Positions 34,175-44,635 of a DNA stretch of 64,000 nucleotides are shown here, piece after piece. Location: positions 62,001-126,000 of the forward strand of contig JAJYBB010000005.1 of NCBI GenBank assembly GCA_021779195.1, in the 5' to 3' direction. The notes beneath the pieces were generated by a model. The model was not told the DNA's origin. It did no database searches and saw only the letters and a list, made by a program, of their open reading frames with translations. Position numbers and translations under genes: made by a program. The stretch is from Bacteroidota bacterium (lineage in GTDB: Bacteria; Bacteroidota; Bacteroidia; Bacteroidales; Paludibacteraceae). Positions within the stretch are counted from its first letter, which is position 1. Each line of letters opens with the position of its first letter.

Positions 34175-35494
34175 CTAAAAAAGTTTTGAAGAGATAATTT
34201 CTGGAAAATCTTTTCTGAGCTGATCTCGATCTGAAAAACCTGCTTTCAAGGCTTTTTTAAGCATCGAAAGTGTGGCTACATTATTGCCTTTCCAGAAATA
34301 AGGAAAAGAAGAAAAGTATAATAAATCGGGGTTTCCGGGTTCTAATCTGCGATAAATTGACAGCATTTTATTTAGTTTTTCAGCATTTTCTTGGCTGATA
34401 GCTTGTTTACAAAAGGTGTAAACGGCAATTCCCAGAAAACTTTTTATTCTAAGATACATATCCTTTGTGTAGGAATCTTGTGCAGTTTTTATTTTTTCAT
34501 CCATTGAAATGATCTCTTTTTTCCACCACAGTGTATCTTTTGATTGAAAATCATCTATATAAGATTGACGCACATTGATTTCAAATTGAAGACACTGTCC
34601 CAGTCGATTCAGCTGGCTGATATATCCTGGATTATTTTTTAATTTGTTATAAATAACTGAAAAACGCTTATCTCCATTGAAGGGTTCAGTGGAAGCCATG
34701 TTGTGTGCAACTAATGCTGCGTTAAGAAAAGCTCCCAGCTGTTTCAACGAATCGATTCTTGCGTACTGAAGTTGACAATACAGCTTAACTTGAGAGTCAG
34801 TAGGCGTAAATTTAGCTGAAACCTGATTCGACAAGCAAAGGAAACCCAACGCATTTGACAACATCATACTATCAGGCCAGCTGTGAGAGGCATTTGTCAA
34901 TTCAATTTTCAGATTACCGGGTGTTAATTGTTCCTGAAACAGGTATTGTGCAGTTTCCATAAAATTAAAATCGTCCATTCCAGAAATTGAAATAACCGGA
35001 CAACGAAGTGCTTTAATCTGATCGGAATTAGCCAATGCCCCACACAGAATTAATCCGTTAAGCTGATTAGAAATTCCAAACCCTAATGCCATTCGTGCTC
35101 CACCCGAAAAACCAGACAGAAAAACCGTTTTATCTACCGGATATTTTTGGCGTACATCTGCGATTAAGGTTCGGATGGCTTCTTCGTATCCTGCAAAACC
35201 ATTTTTAATGAGATTGGAAGCAACAAGCACAACTGGATACCCTATGGCTCCTTGTTTGAATTTATTCAGTGCATACTTACCATTTCCATGTGCATCGATA
35301 ATCACAAGTAGGGGTAACTTTTCAACAGCGTTTCTTCTACGGGGAACATAGACCTCGTATGAATTTTTCGATTCCGATGTGCAACTGTCAGTTTTTTCAA
35401 TTGCTTTAATCGTATCGTTTGACTTACCGTAACTGCTGCAGGAAACCAGTCCGTAAAACAACATGGAATATAGGAGTAAAAATAATCTGTTCAT
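34175..35494 (-). CDS. Alpha/beta-hydrolase-fold lipoprotein
   Basis: A 439-residue protein from the ATG at 35494, which puts the lipobox LVSC at Cys19; the frame is open 26 codons further up but that would bury the signal peptide. The hydrolase domain has LLVIIDAHGNG (oxyanion strand), nucleophile elbow GFSGGAR, a likely acid in ISGMDDFNF and His in NASHSWPD. The C-terminal 170 residues are helical with TPR-like character. Probably a secreted esterase or depolymerase of unknown substrate. Promoter box TAAATTTG at 35510-35517 on the minus strand. Confidence 0.82.
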   Translation of the reverse strand: MNRLFLLLYSMLFYGLVSCSSYGKSNDTIKAIEKTDSCTSESKNSYEVYVPRRRNAVEKLPLLVIIDAHGNGKYALNKFKQGAIGYPVVLVASNLIKNGFAGYEEAIRTLIADVRQKYPVDKTVFLSGFSGGARMALGFGISNQLNGLILCGALANSDQIKALRCPVISISGMDDFNFMETAQYLFQEQLTPGNLKIELTNASHSWPDSMMLSNALGFLCLSNQVSAKFTPTDSQVKLYCQLQYARIDSLKQLGAFLNAALVAHNMASTEPFNGDKRFSVIYNKLKNNPGYISQLNRLGQCLQFEINVRQSYIDDFQSKDTLWWKKEIISMDEKIKTAQDSYTKDMYLRIKSFLGIAVYTFCKQAISQENAEKLNKMLSIYRRLEPGNPDLLYFSSFPYFWKGNNVATLSMLKKALKAGFSDRDQLRKDFPEIISSKLF

Positions 35495-35509
35495 TTGTAA
35501 TGATTTTTT

Positions 35510-35517
35510 CAAATTTA
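35510..35517 (-). promoter_or_regulatory. Promoter of the alpha/beta-hydrolase gene
   Basis: Minus strand reads TAAATTTG (TAnnTTTG); only 15 bp before the start codon, so the leader is very short. Confidence 0.4.
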
Positions 35518-35620
35518 AAACTAAATAGTAAGATAAATTAAATGAATGTATAAATAAAGCAACATCAAACATTGTTAGTCATATTCTCCATTTGCAGGGT
35601 TGCATGTGATGGAAGATAAT

Positions 35621-36481
35621 TCACTTTTTCTTTAGTATCAAAACTGCAATTTCCGGCCGACAAAAAAAACGGAGATTTGGAAATCGGGTACCAATTCCGG
35701 ATGTGATATACGATTGCATGTTCGGTTTGAAATGAATAAGTCCGTAACGGTATTTTTGACTTTTTTCTGAAAGCGATAAAGATGCCCATAAACCATTTTC
35801 GGTAGGAAGAATGGGAGCCCATAATCCAAAAAATGTTATTTGTCCTCCATGCGTGTGTCCCGAAAGTGTTAAGTCAACTAAATCATTGTTCAATTGCTTT
35901 ATATAATCAGGTCTGTGCGAAATTAAAATGCAAAAATCTTTCTTGTGAACATCATAAACAGTGCTCTCTGATTCTGGTTTACCTCCATCCGGATCAACAA
36001 CTCCTCCAATTTTTATGCTATCCCGGTTTATTTTCAACCAGTAGGATTTATTATCGCAATCATTGAACTTGTTTCTTGCCATCATTTTTTTAGTTAAATT
36101 ACCATTCACATACCAATCATGATTGCCCAAAACGCCGTAAACTCCATAGTTACATTTCAGGTTTCTCAATTCGTCAAATACAGGTTCTATGTATTTCTCT
36201 TCCAAAGAAATATAATCTCCACCCAATATAATGATATCAGGATGCAAATCGTTGATGCGCTGCACAAGTTTTTTAACGCGTTCTATAGACAAAGCTGCAC
36301 CGTGATGAATATCGGATACAAATACAATACGTTTACCATCAAATGATTTTGGTATATCCTGCGATTCAATCGTAACGTTTGTAATTTTAATCCATCTTGC
36401 TTCCAACGAAGAATATATCATGAAAATTATTCCTGTTAATATGAAGACTACTAATCGTTTGGCTCTTTTTTTAAGTTTCAT
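35621..36481 (-). CDS. Membrane-anchored metallophosphoesterase (YaeI/YkuE type)
   Basis: A 286-residue protein with an N-terminal membrane anchor (about 10-26) followed by a calcineurin-like phosphoesterase domain with all metal-binding motifs: VSDIHHG, ILGGDYI, VLGNHDWY, LISHRPD and LSGHTHGGQ. Relatives hydrolyse phospholipids, lipid A precursors or UDP-diacylglucosamine at the membrane. Substrate not determinable. It overlaps no neighbour and faces the alpha/beta hydrolase in tandem. Confidence 0.9.
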   Translation of the reverse strand: MKLKKRAKRLVVFILTGIIFMIYSSLEARWIKITNVTIESQDIPKSFDGKRIVFVSDIHHGAALSIERVKKLVQRINDLHPDIIILGGDYISLEEKYIEPVFDELRNLKCNYGVYGVLGNHDWYVNGNLTKKMMARNKFNDCDNKSYWLKINRDSIKIGGVVDPDGGKPESESTVYDVHKKDFCILISHRPDYIKQLNNDLVDLTLSGHTHGGQITFFGLWAPILPTENGLWASLSLSEKSQKYRYGLIHFKPNMQSYITSGIGTRFPNLRFFCRPEIAVLILKKK

Positions 36482-36809
36482 TTGATATATCGGTCGTATA
36501 TTATTCTACATTATAATATAATATTAAATAGCTATATGAGACAGAATTTAAAGATTTTATTGGATAAAAAAACAATAAAATAATATCCTACCTGAAATCT
36601 TGTCTGTTAATACAATATTTCAAATTTGGGAAAGTACAAAATAATTATCTATTTATTTGTAACCCAATTTTTCCGACAAATTTATAACAATTTTTAGTTT
36701 AAGCATTAAATATATGTGCTAATTAAACGAACATTAATTCAATCAGTTTAATTTTCCTCATATGCAAAATTTCGACTATAGACTGCAAATGTAAATCCAT
36801 GAAATAGAA
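36482..36809. other. Gene-free interval
   Basis: Strongly AT-rich, no coding sequence seen. Confidence 0.5.
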
Positions 36810-36863
36810 GATTCGACAAACCATACATCCCAATATAATTTAGGATCAATGGTTTGTCGAATC
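36810..36863 (-). terminator. Hairpin after the PL11 fusion gene
   Basis: A perfect 15-bp inverted repeat (GATTCGACAAACCAT at 36810-36824 and its complement at 36849-36863) with a 24-nt loop, 33 bp beyond the stop codon. The T-tract on the minus strand is weak. Confidence 0.6.
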
Positions 36864-36896
36864 AAATATTACCTATATTCTCAGTTCAGAATTGCA

Positions 36897-39800
36897 CTAT
36901 TGTTTGATAATTCTACGAATAGCCATATCTGTTGAGGTCATTACTTTTACAATATAAGCACCTGCCCTGAATTTACTCATTGGAACAATCAACTGTGTGT
37001 CCGCAACTTTTTGGTTGTATAAAAGGGTTCCGTTTAATGCGTAAATACCAACATATGTATCTGCATCTTCGTTTTTAAATGTAATTCGAAGGTTATCTTT
37101 TACTGGATTCGGCATCAAAGAAATACCTAAATCCTCCAATGTTTTCACCGAAAGGAGATTAGCAATGCGAATAATTCCTTTAGTATTTAAATCGGAAAGA
37201 TCCCAAACCAAACCGGCTCCCGGAGTTGCAGGAACTATACTTGTGAATGTTCCTGCGTATTTTGCAGCTTTAAATATCTGAATCGAATCTCCGTTGGCAA
37301 AGGCTGTTGTTCCAATATTGGTAATGTTCAATGTTCCATTGAAGGTTATGGTTCCAGTCGAAGAAACAACATCATTAGCTATAGGGAGTTTTTTTACTTC
37401 AATTAAAGTAGAGCTTGTTCCACCAAAAGTTATGTTATTGTTGAATGTCAACTTTCCGATCGAATTTAAACCCGGAGCCATCATGCCCGAAATTGTTCCA
37501 ACCCCTTTAATAACTCCGTTTCCAATAATTGTTCCACCATTATTTACAATTAAAGAGCCATTAAGACAAGCAACCGGACCCAGTGAAAGAACTCCACCAT
37601 TAACAGTTGTGGAATTTGTATAAAAGCAGGTATCGGTAAGCATGAAAGTACCAGTTCCCACTTTAGTTAATGAATTACTATAAATTTTTCCACTAAATGT
37701 TGCATCTGTATTTTTTGAACCGATCACCCAATTTTCATCGTACAGCGCAGTTTTCGCAACACCTGAAAGTGCTCCGATATTGACCGTTTGTGCTCCATTG
37801 TTTGAACTTGAAGCCGGATTGAAAAACATATGAACACCCGCTTGTGCCAGATTGAATGTAATATTGGCATAACCATTCGCATTATTTAATCGCAATTCAC
37901 CGCCATCGGCATCGGTTGTAACATTAATTGTTCCCGTAAATGCAGACCAGTTGCCACTAAATTCTTCACGAACGAATGGAACCATTATGCTCAACGTTCC
38001 ACCGCCGGTTAATGAACCAGAGAAATTGCAATAATTAGGTGCGATAATTGAACCAGTATACCCTTGTGGAACATTTATATTCCAACTCGAATTTGGGTAA
38101 TTACCTGCAACATTTACACTTCCACCCATAAATTTAACCGTACCGCTACCAAAGGAACTGCCAGCTCCTAAATCGATATTTCCAATTTTCACAACCGTAC
38201 CGCCTGAGTAAGTGTTACTGCCCATTAGAGCCAGGTTACCAACTCCTGTTTTTACCAGTTGACCTGTACCGGCTATCGTACCTGACAAGGTAACAGTTTT
38301 GCCCGATGTAACCATATCAAGTGTATCTTGTCCTGAAATTGTAATCCCTCTATCAGTCAATGAATTATATATTCCCTTGTAACTTAGTTTAGAGTTTGTT
38401 AATGTAATGTACGACGGATTAGTAATCGTAGCAGCCCCAATTGAGCTATTTTCACCTGCCAAAGCCAATCCGCTTATTTCTATGGTTCCACCATTGATAA
38501 TTGTTTTTCCTGTATAGGTATTAGACGCATTCAACATTTTTAGAACTCCTGTACCATTTTTAGTGATACCTCCTGCACCAGCAATACTCCCAGAACCAGT
38601 GAATGAATAATCATTCGTTGCAGTTTCTACGGTCATTTGTCCGATTGGCAGATCACCAACTAAATTTACAATCTTTTGTGCATTACCCTGACTATTAAAG
38701 GTAACAGAATCGCCCAATGCAAATACATCTGAAGCGCCTGATTTTAACCAGTTTGAAGTGGTAAGGAAATCCCAATTGGCACTTATTCCCGACCATATAA
38801 CTGAAGAAGAGCAACGTGTGGCTTTTACCACTAACCAAATTGTATTCAAGGTATCCTTCAAAGCATATTTTTGTCCGAAAAGTCCTGATAAAGCTACTGA
38901 ACTCAAAGTTCCGTTAAAAGTTCCGGTGTATTTTATAAGTGGATAATTGCCAGGTTTAACTACACCGTTCAGTTTGTTAAATACAAAATAATTCGTTCCG
39001 TTAAAAATAAGATTACCTGTAACTTCCATTTTGTCACTTGGTTTGACAATACCGGTTGAATCGTCCGTAATATCAAAATAACAAGTATTTTTTCCTGTAA
39101 GTTTAAGGGTGCTGCCAAACTTAAGGTCTCCAACCGTAGAAATTGTTCCGGGAGCAATTTTTGCACCATTTTCTAATGTAACCGGCTGTACAATTGTATC
39201 TTTACCACCTATGTAAGCATTGAAATTTACAATAACAGGACTTCCCGAAAGTTTTGCATTTACATAAAATACACCTTGATCAATCTTGGTAATACCTGTA
39301 TAAGAACATTTGGTGGCTAATGTTAGCGTACTTTGTCCGGATTTTAATAAGTTCGTAGTACCATCAATTGAACCACTGCCACCCAAGGTATAATCATTGG
39401 GTGAATTTACCACCACATATCCAGGAGTTAATGAACCCGATAATTGTATCGAGGTATTTTGATTACCTCGAAGGTCAAACATCACGCTGTCACCACTTAC
39501 AAAATTACTGGTAGAATCGTTTGTTGTCCAGTTGCCTGTACTTGTATCCCATGTGTTATTATTTGATCCACCTTTCCACGCACGTTTTATGTCTAAAATC
39601 GGAGGCATTGGCGGTGTCGACATCCCTACGCCCAAATAATAATCGACTTCAGTTGAAGGCAAATATCCTTTTAGAGGAATTGTCAGGCGGTATTCTGGGT
39701 CTTGCATTAAACAATAAATCCGGTTTGTATTGGGAGTTGTGGATGAGAATATTCTGATTTCGGTACGAGCATCGTTTTCGCAAAATACTTCTTCGCGCCA

Positions 39801-41513
39801 ATCACCCAATATATCTCCATATAATGCTGCCCTACCGGCATAAGGAGTTTTTGTGGAATATTGTCCACCTTCATTATACAAACTCAGCAGCCTGTCATTG
39901 GTCTGGGTTGAAGGATTCCATTTGGTAATTATTGGATTGTACCCATTTCCATCGGCAGCATCGAGCCCTTCGCGAAGCAAATCGCCATCCCACCAAATGG
40001 AGAGTGCAGGGTGAGGAAATGATGAGTTTGGAATCATATTCCCTTTATCGTCGAGCATTGCTTCATGGGCATACGACCACATTTCCATTCCATTGTAACG
40101 CGGGTCAATATCAGCCACATCACCCCGAGACACATCAAAAGGAGTTGCTGAAGCCCATGTTTTTAAACGTTCTCCAGTTTTAGCATCATAATAAATGGCA
40201 AGAACATTAGTAGCTTGCTGGATGGCATAACATTCAAGACCCGGACGGTCAGGATCAATATCGGCAACAACAAAACGATCACCATGTCCGGTATCATTTT
40301 TAGCCCAATATAAGGGTGTTCCATTGTCATCTAACGTATTTACGCCGTAGCAAATTTCGTCTTTCCCATCTCCATCTACATCGGCAACACGGATATTATG
40401 AAAATCGGACCAATGATAACCGGCAGGGGTATTCGGATTATTGCGTGGTGACCATTTCCAACGAACAATAAATTTTTTATTGACGTAATCTAACGCCATA
40501 AAATCGCTAAGATTTTCGTGTCCGCGTGAAGTTACAATACTTGGATGTACACCATCCAAATAGGCAATGGCAGCATAGCTCATGTTCATTCGATGTCCAT
40601 AGCTGTCACCCCAAAGGGCAGTCCAATTTGCCTTTGGGCCACGAGGTATATTATCTGTACGGGTTATTTCTTTTCCGGTCATTCCATCAATCATTGAAAT
40701 GTATTCAGGAACATTATCGCTATTCAACATATAGCCAAGCGAAATAGCTGGAAGCGTGCGGTAATCGGTAATTCCACTACTGTTGGGTGGAATGGTGTAG
40801 CCATCAGCAAATTTAGTCCCTACTCCCGACCGAGTTAACACTTCCGCTTTTCCATCACTATCAAAATCGTAAACCAATACAAAAGGATTATGGGTTGGAG
40901 CACCTTGTTCAACATTTTTACCCAAATCCACCCGCCACATAAAAGTGCCATCATTCTTGTAAGCTTCTAGCATAACGTTATTTACAGGATTAATTGGCAA
41001 TCGTTCCACTACATAATCGTATTCACCATCACCATCAAGGTCACCTACATAAATATGCTCCACCATATAATCGGCAGGGGTTAACCCCAATGGAGCTAAA
41101 AACGAATTATTCAGCGGTATGCTAAAATAACTTTTTGCAGCTACACTTCCTGGAATGGTAAATGGTTTGCATGGTGCCCCTTCAATCCCATTTATAACTG
41201 GAGTTACATAATATGAATTGGGTTGAGCGGTGCTCGCTCCGGTATCAGTATAATTTGTAACATTTTTAACTACTTCAGTGTTTCGTTTTACAAACGCACC
41301 ACCGCCCATCGATCGATAAACATTAAAACCGATATCATCCGGATCTTGGGCAAAAAATCGCCAGCTTAGGTAAATATTGCCATTTCCAAGATTAGTAGCT
41401 ATAATACCGCGTCCAAGCTTTTCAACTTTCCGCTGTGCTGATAAATTTCCTGAAAATACTACCGTAAAAGTAAGGATTAGAAGGAAAAAAAAATTGTTGA
41501 CTAATTGTTTCAC
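36897..41513 (-). CDS. PL11 rhamnogalacturonan lyase fused to an autotransporter-like beta-helix and T9SS sorting domain
   Basis: A 1538-residue secreted protein. Order: signal peptide (1-27); FnIII-like N-domain of PL11 (about 30-115, GNIYLSWRFFAQDPDDIGFNVYRS); eight-bladed PL11 catalytic propeller (about 120-640) with many D-x-D-x-D-G calcium loops (GDLDGDGEYD, DFDSDGKAE, VADVDGDGKDE). A long run (about 650-1440) of passenger-associated repeats follows (GTGVLKMLNASNTYTGKT, VGNLALMGSNTYSGGT). The T9SS type A domain ends the protein (ISLMPNPVKDNL to MAIRRIIKQ). It cleaves the rhamnose-galacturonate backbone of pectin. The ~800-residue helix is an unusual addition. Confidence 0.92.
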   Translation of the reverse strand: MKQLVNNFFFLLILTFTVVFSGNLSAQRKVEKLGRGIIATNLGNGNIYLSWRFFAQDPDDIGFNVYRSMGGGAFVKRNTEVVKNVTNYTDTGASTAQPNSYYVTPVINGIEGAPCKPFTIPGSVAAKSYFSIPLNNSFLAPLGLTPADYMVEHIYVGDLDGDGEYDYVVERLPINPVNNVMLEAYKNDGTFMWRVDLGKNVEQGAPTHNPFVLVYDFDSDGKAEVLTRSGVGTKFADGYTIPPNSSGITDYRTLPAISLGYMLNSDNVPEYISMIDGMTGKEITRTDNIPRGPKANWTALWGDSYGHRMNMSYAAIAYLDGVHPSIVTSRGHENLSDFMALDYVNKKFIVRWKWSPRNNPNTPAGYHWSDFHNIRVADVDGDGKDEICYGVNTLDDNGTPLYWAKNDTGHGDRFVVADIDPDRPGLECYAIQQATNVLAIYYDAKTGERLKTWASATPFDVSRGDVADIDPRYNGMEMWSYAHEAMLDDKGNMIPNSSFPHPALSIWWDGDLLREGLDAADGNGYNPIITKWNPSTQTNDRLLSLYNEGGQYSTKTPYAGRAALYGDILGDWREEVFCENDARTEIRIFSSTTPNTNRIYCLMQDPEYRLTIPLKGYLPSTEVDYYLGVGMSTPPMPPILDIKRAWKGGSNNNTWDTSTGNWTTNDSTSNFVSGDSVMFDLRGNQNTSIQLSGSLTPGYVVVNSPNDYTLGGSGSIDGTTNLLKSGQSTLTLATKCSYTGITKIDQGVFYVNAKLSGSPVIVNFNAYIGGKDTIVQPVTLENGAKIAPGTISTVGDLKFGSTLKLTGKNTCYFDITDDSTGIVKPSDKMEVTGNLIFNGTNYFVFNKLNGVVKPGNYPLIKYTGTFNGTLSSVALSGLFGQKYALKDTLNTIWLVVKATRCSSSVIWSGISANWDFLTTSNWLKSGASDVFALGDSVTFNSQGNAQKIVNLVGDLPIGQMTVETATNDYSFTGSGSIAGAGGITKNGTGVLKMLNASNTYTGKTIINGGTIEISGLALAGENSSIGAATITNPSYITLTNSKLSYKGIYNSLTDRGITISGQDTLDMVTSGKTVTLSGTIAGTGQLVKTGVGNLALMGSNTYSGGTVVKIGNIDLGAGSSFGSGTVKFMGGSVNVAGNYPNSSWNINVPQGYTGSIIAPNYCNFSGSLTGGGTLSIMVPFVREEFSGNWSAFTGTINVTTDADGGELRLNNANGYANITFNLAQAGVHMFFNPASSSNNGAQTVNIGALSGVAKTALYDENWVIGSKNTDATFSGKIYSNSLTKVGTGTFMLTDTCFYTNSTTVNGGVLSLGPVACLNGSLIVNNGGTIIGNGVIKGVGTISGMMAPGLNSIGKLTFNNNITFGGTSSTLIEVKKLPIANDVVSSTGTITFNGTLNITNIGTTAFANGDSIQIFKAAKYAGTFTSIVPATPGAGLVWDLSDLNTKGIIRIANLLSVKTLEDLGISLMPNPVKDNLRITFKNEDADTYVGIYALNGTLLYNQKVADTQLIVPMSKFRAGAYIVKVMTSTDMAIRRIIKQ

Positions 41514-41821
41514 GTATTCAAATTTTTGAGTTTAATATAATGGGCAAAGAAATAATAAAATTGAAAGTAAACAAATAGAAAATTGTACCTTTTAATGGAT
41601 TTATGAACGGCAAACGATATCGTCGACGAATAAATTGATTATTATGAGTACCAAAATTTTCATTGTTATGGAATGTAGTTCTACTAAATTTTCTTTAAGT
41701 AATTGTTCGAAACTGATTCTTATTTACGTCATTTGACGAGTTTCTTTATTATTTTTGACTAATTTGTGGGCTAAAAGTCCTGTTAGAATATTTATCTTTG
41801 CTAAAGCTAAGCATCAAATAA
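41514..41821. promoter_or_regulatory. Divergent promoter region of the PL11 and glycosidase genes
   Basis: Plus strand TATCTTTG at 41793-41800 serves the gene at 41822. On the minus strand TTTCTTTG (41552-41545) is a near-consensus box for the PL11 gene, followed directly by CCCATTATATTAAA (41544-41531), which recurs at the TonB receptor promoter. Confidence 0.5.
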
Positions 41822-44605
41822 ATGAAAATAAAAAATTACTCTGTTATAATCCTGCTGTTGCTCGGATTTGAAATGCCGCAAATGAGCGCGCAAACAACTA
41901 GTGCAAGTAATAATCTGGTTGCCCAACCTATTCCTGATCGAACATTATTATTTTCCGTAACGGATGCAGGTATCTCCAAACCGATTACCTGGGGATTAGA
42001 CATGGCTTGGATCAGTGAGGCAAATATCCGGCGTGGCATTGCTTTCATGGGATCCAATCTGGTAGATGTGGTGAGATCTTCGTTTACACCAACTGATTCG
42101 TTAGTCAACGGTGATCTTACTTCTGCACAACTCAATATACTCAATCAGCGATTGGCTTTGATGGATTTATTTGGAATAAATACAGTAGTGATGCTCAATG
42201 ACGATGATCCCACTGTTGCTTCTTGGTACACTGGCAATGCCTCGCATTGGGCGCAATTGATGGACGTTACGACGAGACGTGTTCAGCAACACGGACGTAA
42301 AGTTGTCTCAATTGCACCTTTTAACGAACCGGATAATTCTTATGCTCCAAAACAAGGAACTACAACTGATTTTTATAATATCGCCAGTATGTTGAGAACC
42401 AATCCACGCTTCGATAGCATTCGAATTTGTGGTGGCAATACACTTAACTGTGATCAAGCCTTAACATGGTACAACTCTTTAAAATCTAAATTAGACGAAG
42501 GAAACACCCATCAGCTTGCAGGTAGTTTTGATAACTACGCAACTTTTTTTCAAACCGTTAAAGCTGATGGCAAACATGCAACGGATGATGAATGTCACAA
42601 TGTAATAGAGCCAATGGTTGGCGTTGAATATGGAATGCAAACAGCGATATGGTGGGGTACTGCTGAACTGGCACGGGGCGAGTTTGTGAAAGCAAGTCAC
42701 GGCAAACGTCTTGGATATGCCGAAGATCGCCCCAACTGGACTGCAGCATCGGTCTATCACAGTCCTGAAGGTAAGATTCAAGCCTTTGGCGGTACGTCTG
42801 AACGACAAGCCGTTACCACTACCTATCGTTTTGTTTCAAAAGATAAAGATGTGTTTTACGATGGTTACGGACCGCAACGCGAATATACCATGGTGCTGCC
42901 GGGCGGAACTGGTTACCAGACAGGGCAGACGAATGCCGAAAGAGTAGTGAATATCACATGGGGTGACGACATTCAACCTGCTATCAATGGACGTTATGTA
43001 TTGGTAAACCGTAATAGCGGCAAAGTTATGGAAGTTGCAGGCGGATCAACAGTTGCTGGAGCAAATATTCAGCAAGGTACAAGTACCGGCGTGAGCTACC
43101 AACAATGGAATGTTACTCCGGTGGATTCGCGAATAGGCGGTGATTTTAGTTACTTTACCCTTACGGCAGCTTACAGTGGCAAATCAGCGGATGTTTTTAA
43201 TTGGTCATTGCTGAATGGAGGCAATATTGATGCGTGGGATGACGTAAAAGGTGCAAATCAGCAATGGTATCTCGATTATGCTCAAGACGGATGGTTTTAT
43301 ATTCGCAGCCGATACAGCGCAAAATGCTTAGAAGTTGCTAATGCCAGTACTGCCTCAGGAGCAAATATTCAACAATGGGACAAAGATGGCGGTTCGAATC
43401 AACAATGGCGCTTTCTTCCAGTCGGTGCAGCAGTGGAGTTTGTTCCACCAAGTGCCCCGAGCAATTTAGTTGCTTCACCGAATGCGTCATCTATCCGGTT
43501 GGACTGGACTGCCAGCCCCGAGACTGACGTTGCAGGATACAGCATTTTTCGTTCAGACTCGGTTGGAGGGTCATTCAATACAATTGCACGAAACGTAACA
43601 TCAACCTCGTTTATTGACAACACTACCATCGCCGGTGTACCCTATTTTTATGCAATTAAAGCTGTGGATAAATCTTTAAACCGCTCTGTGTATTCAAATG
43701 AAGTTTCGGCTACAGCCAGTGGCAATAACGACCTTGTTGCCCATCTCCAATTTAATGGAAACTCACTGGACAGCACAATAAATCTAAATCACGGTGCTAC
43801 ATTTGGTGGAACTTCATACGTTGCGGGTAAAGTTGATGCTCAGGCAATTGCATTGAATGGAACAAACGCTTTCGTTCAACTTCCAGCCAACGTGGCAAAC
43901 CACAAAGAAATTACCATAGCTACATGGGTATACTGGAACGGTATCTCCTCTTGGCAACGTATTTTCGATTTTGGAAATGACCAAACACAATATATGTTTC
44001 TAACCCCCAGAACAAGTACCGGCCAACTGCGATTTGCCATCAAAAATGGTGGTGCAGAGCAAACATTGAGTACAATAGCACTACCCTATTTTAAATGGAC
44101 ACATGTGGCGGTAACCTTAAGCGCAACCGGAGTGTGTATATATGTTAATGGTGCTTTATCGGTTCAATCTAATGCTATTACCATAAGTCCGATGGATTTT
44201 AAACCTGTTTTAAATTATATTGGTCGCAGTCAATTCTCTGATCCATTGTTCAATGGTATTATTGACGATTTCAGAGTGTACAACTATGCATTGTCTGCCC
44301 AGGAAATCGCTCAAATTTCAGGCTTAATTTCAGGTGTGAAAGATGTAGGATATAGCAAATGCAGTTTATCTTTATCACCCATACCGGCAAATAATATTTT
44401 ACATGTAAATTATTCTACGGAAAACAACACGAATTTAGTGATGATTTCGGTGCATGATATGAACGGTAGATTGGTTTTGCGTAAAGAAATTAAATATACG
44501 AATGATATTGAACTAAATGTTTCAAGTTTACCAGCCGGAATCTACATGCTTAAGTTGACTGATAATGAAGAGAACCTGATAAAAAAACTTATTATAAATC
44601 GCTAA
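41822..44605 (+). CDS. Secreted multidomain putative glycosidase (TIM barrel-RICIN-FnIII-LamG-T9SS)
   Basis: A 927-residue protein with signal peptide (1-23, ending SAQ). The N-terminal ~350 residues look like a clan GH-A-type TIM barrel; candidate catalytic acids are the Glu in SIAPFNEPDNS (about 162) and a Glu in VGVEYGMQ (about 272). Then come two RICIN-type repeats (about 395-540, with QQW motifs), a fibronectin type III domain (about 545-635), a LamG/concanavalin domain (about 640-845) and a T9SS type A sorting domain. I cannot name the GH family. Divergent from the PL11 gene, so a role in pectin side-chain removal is plausible. Confidence 0.8.
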   Translation: MKIKNYSVIILLLLGFEMPQMSAQTTSASNNLVAQPIPDRTLLFSVTDAGISKPITWGLDMAWISEANIRRGIAFMGSNLVDVVRSSFTPTDSLVNGDLTSAQLNILNQRLALMDLFGINTVVMLNDDDPTVASWYTGNASHWAQLMDVTTRRVQQHGRKVVSIAPFNEPDNSYAPKQGTTTDFYNIASMLRTNPRFDSIRICGGNTLNCDQALTWYNSLKSKLDEGNTHQLAGSFDNYATFFQTVKADGKHATDDECHNVIEPMVGVEYGMQTAIWWGTAELARGEFVKASHGKRLGYAEDRPNWTAASVYHSPEGKIQAFGGTSERQAVTTTYRFVSKDKDVFYDGYGPQREYTMVLPGGTGYQTGQTNAERVVNITWGDDIQPAINGRYVLVNRNSGKVMEVAGGSTVAGANIQQGTSTGVSYQQWNVTPVDSRIGGDFSYFTLTAAYSGKSADVFNWSLLNGGNIDAWDDVKGANQQWYLDYAQDGWFYIRSRYSAKCLEVANASTASGANIQQWDKDGGSNQQWRFLPVGAAVEFVPPSAPSNLVASPNASSIRLDWTASPETDVAGYSIFRSDSVGGSFNTIARNVTSTSFIDNTTIAGVPYFYAIKAVDKSLNRSVYSNEVSATASGNNDLVAHLQFNGNSLDSTINLNHGATFGGTSYVAGKVDAQAIALNGTNAFVQLPANVANHKEITIATWVYWNGISSWQRIFDFGNDQTQYMFLTPRTSTGQLRFAIKNGGAEQTLSTIALPYFKWTHVAVTLSATGVCIYVNGALSVQSNAITISPMDFKPVLNYIGRSQFSDPLFNGIIDDFRVYNYALSAQEIAQISGLISGVKDVGYSKCSLSLSPIPANNILHVNYSTENNTNLVMISVHDMNGRLVLRKEIKYTNDIELNVSSLPAGIYMLKLTDNEENLIKKLIINR

Positions 44606-44635
44606 AATCCTAAAGTTTAGAAACACACGTCCTCA

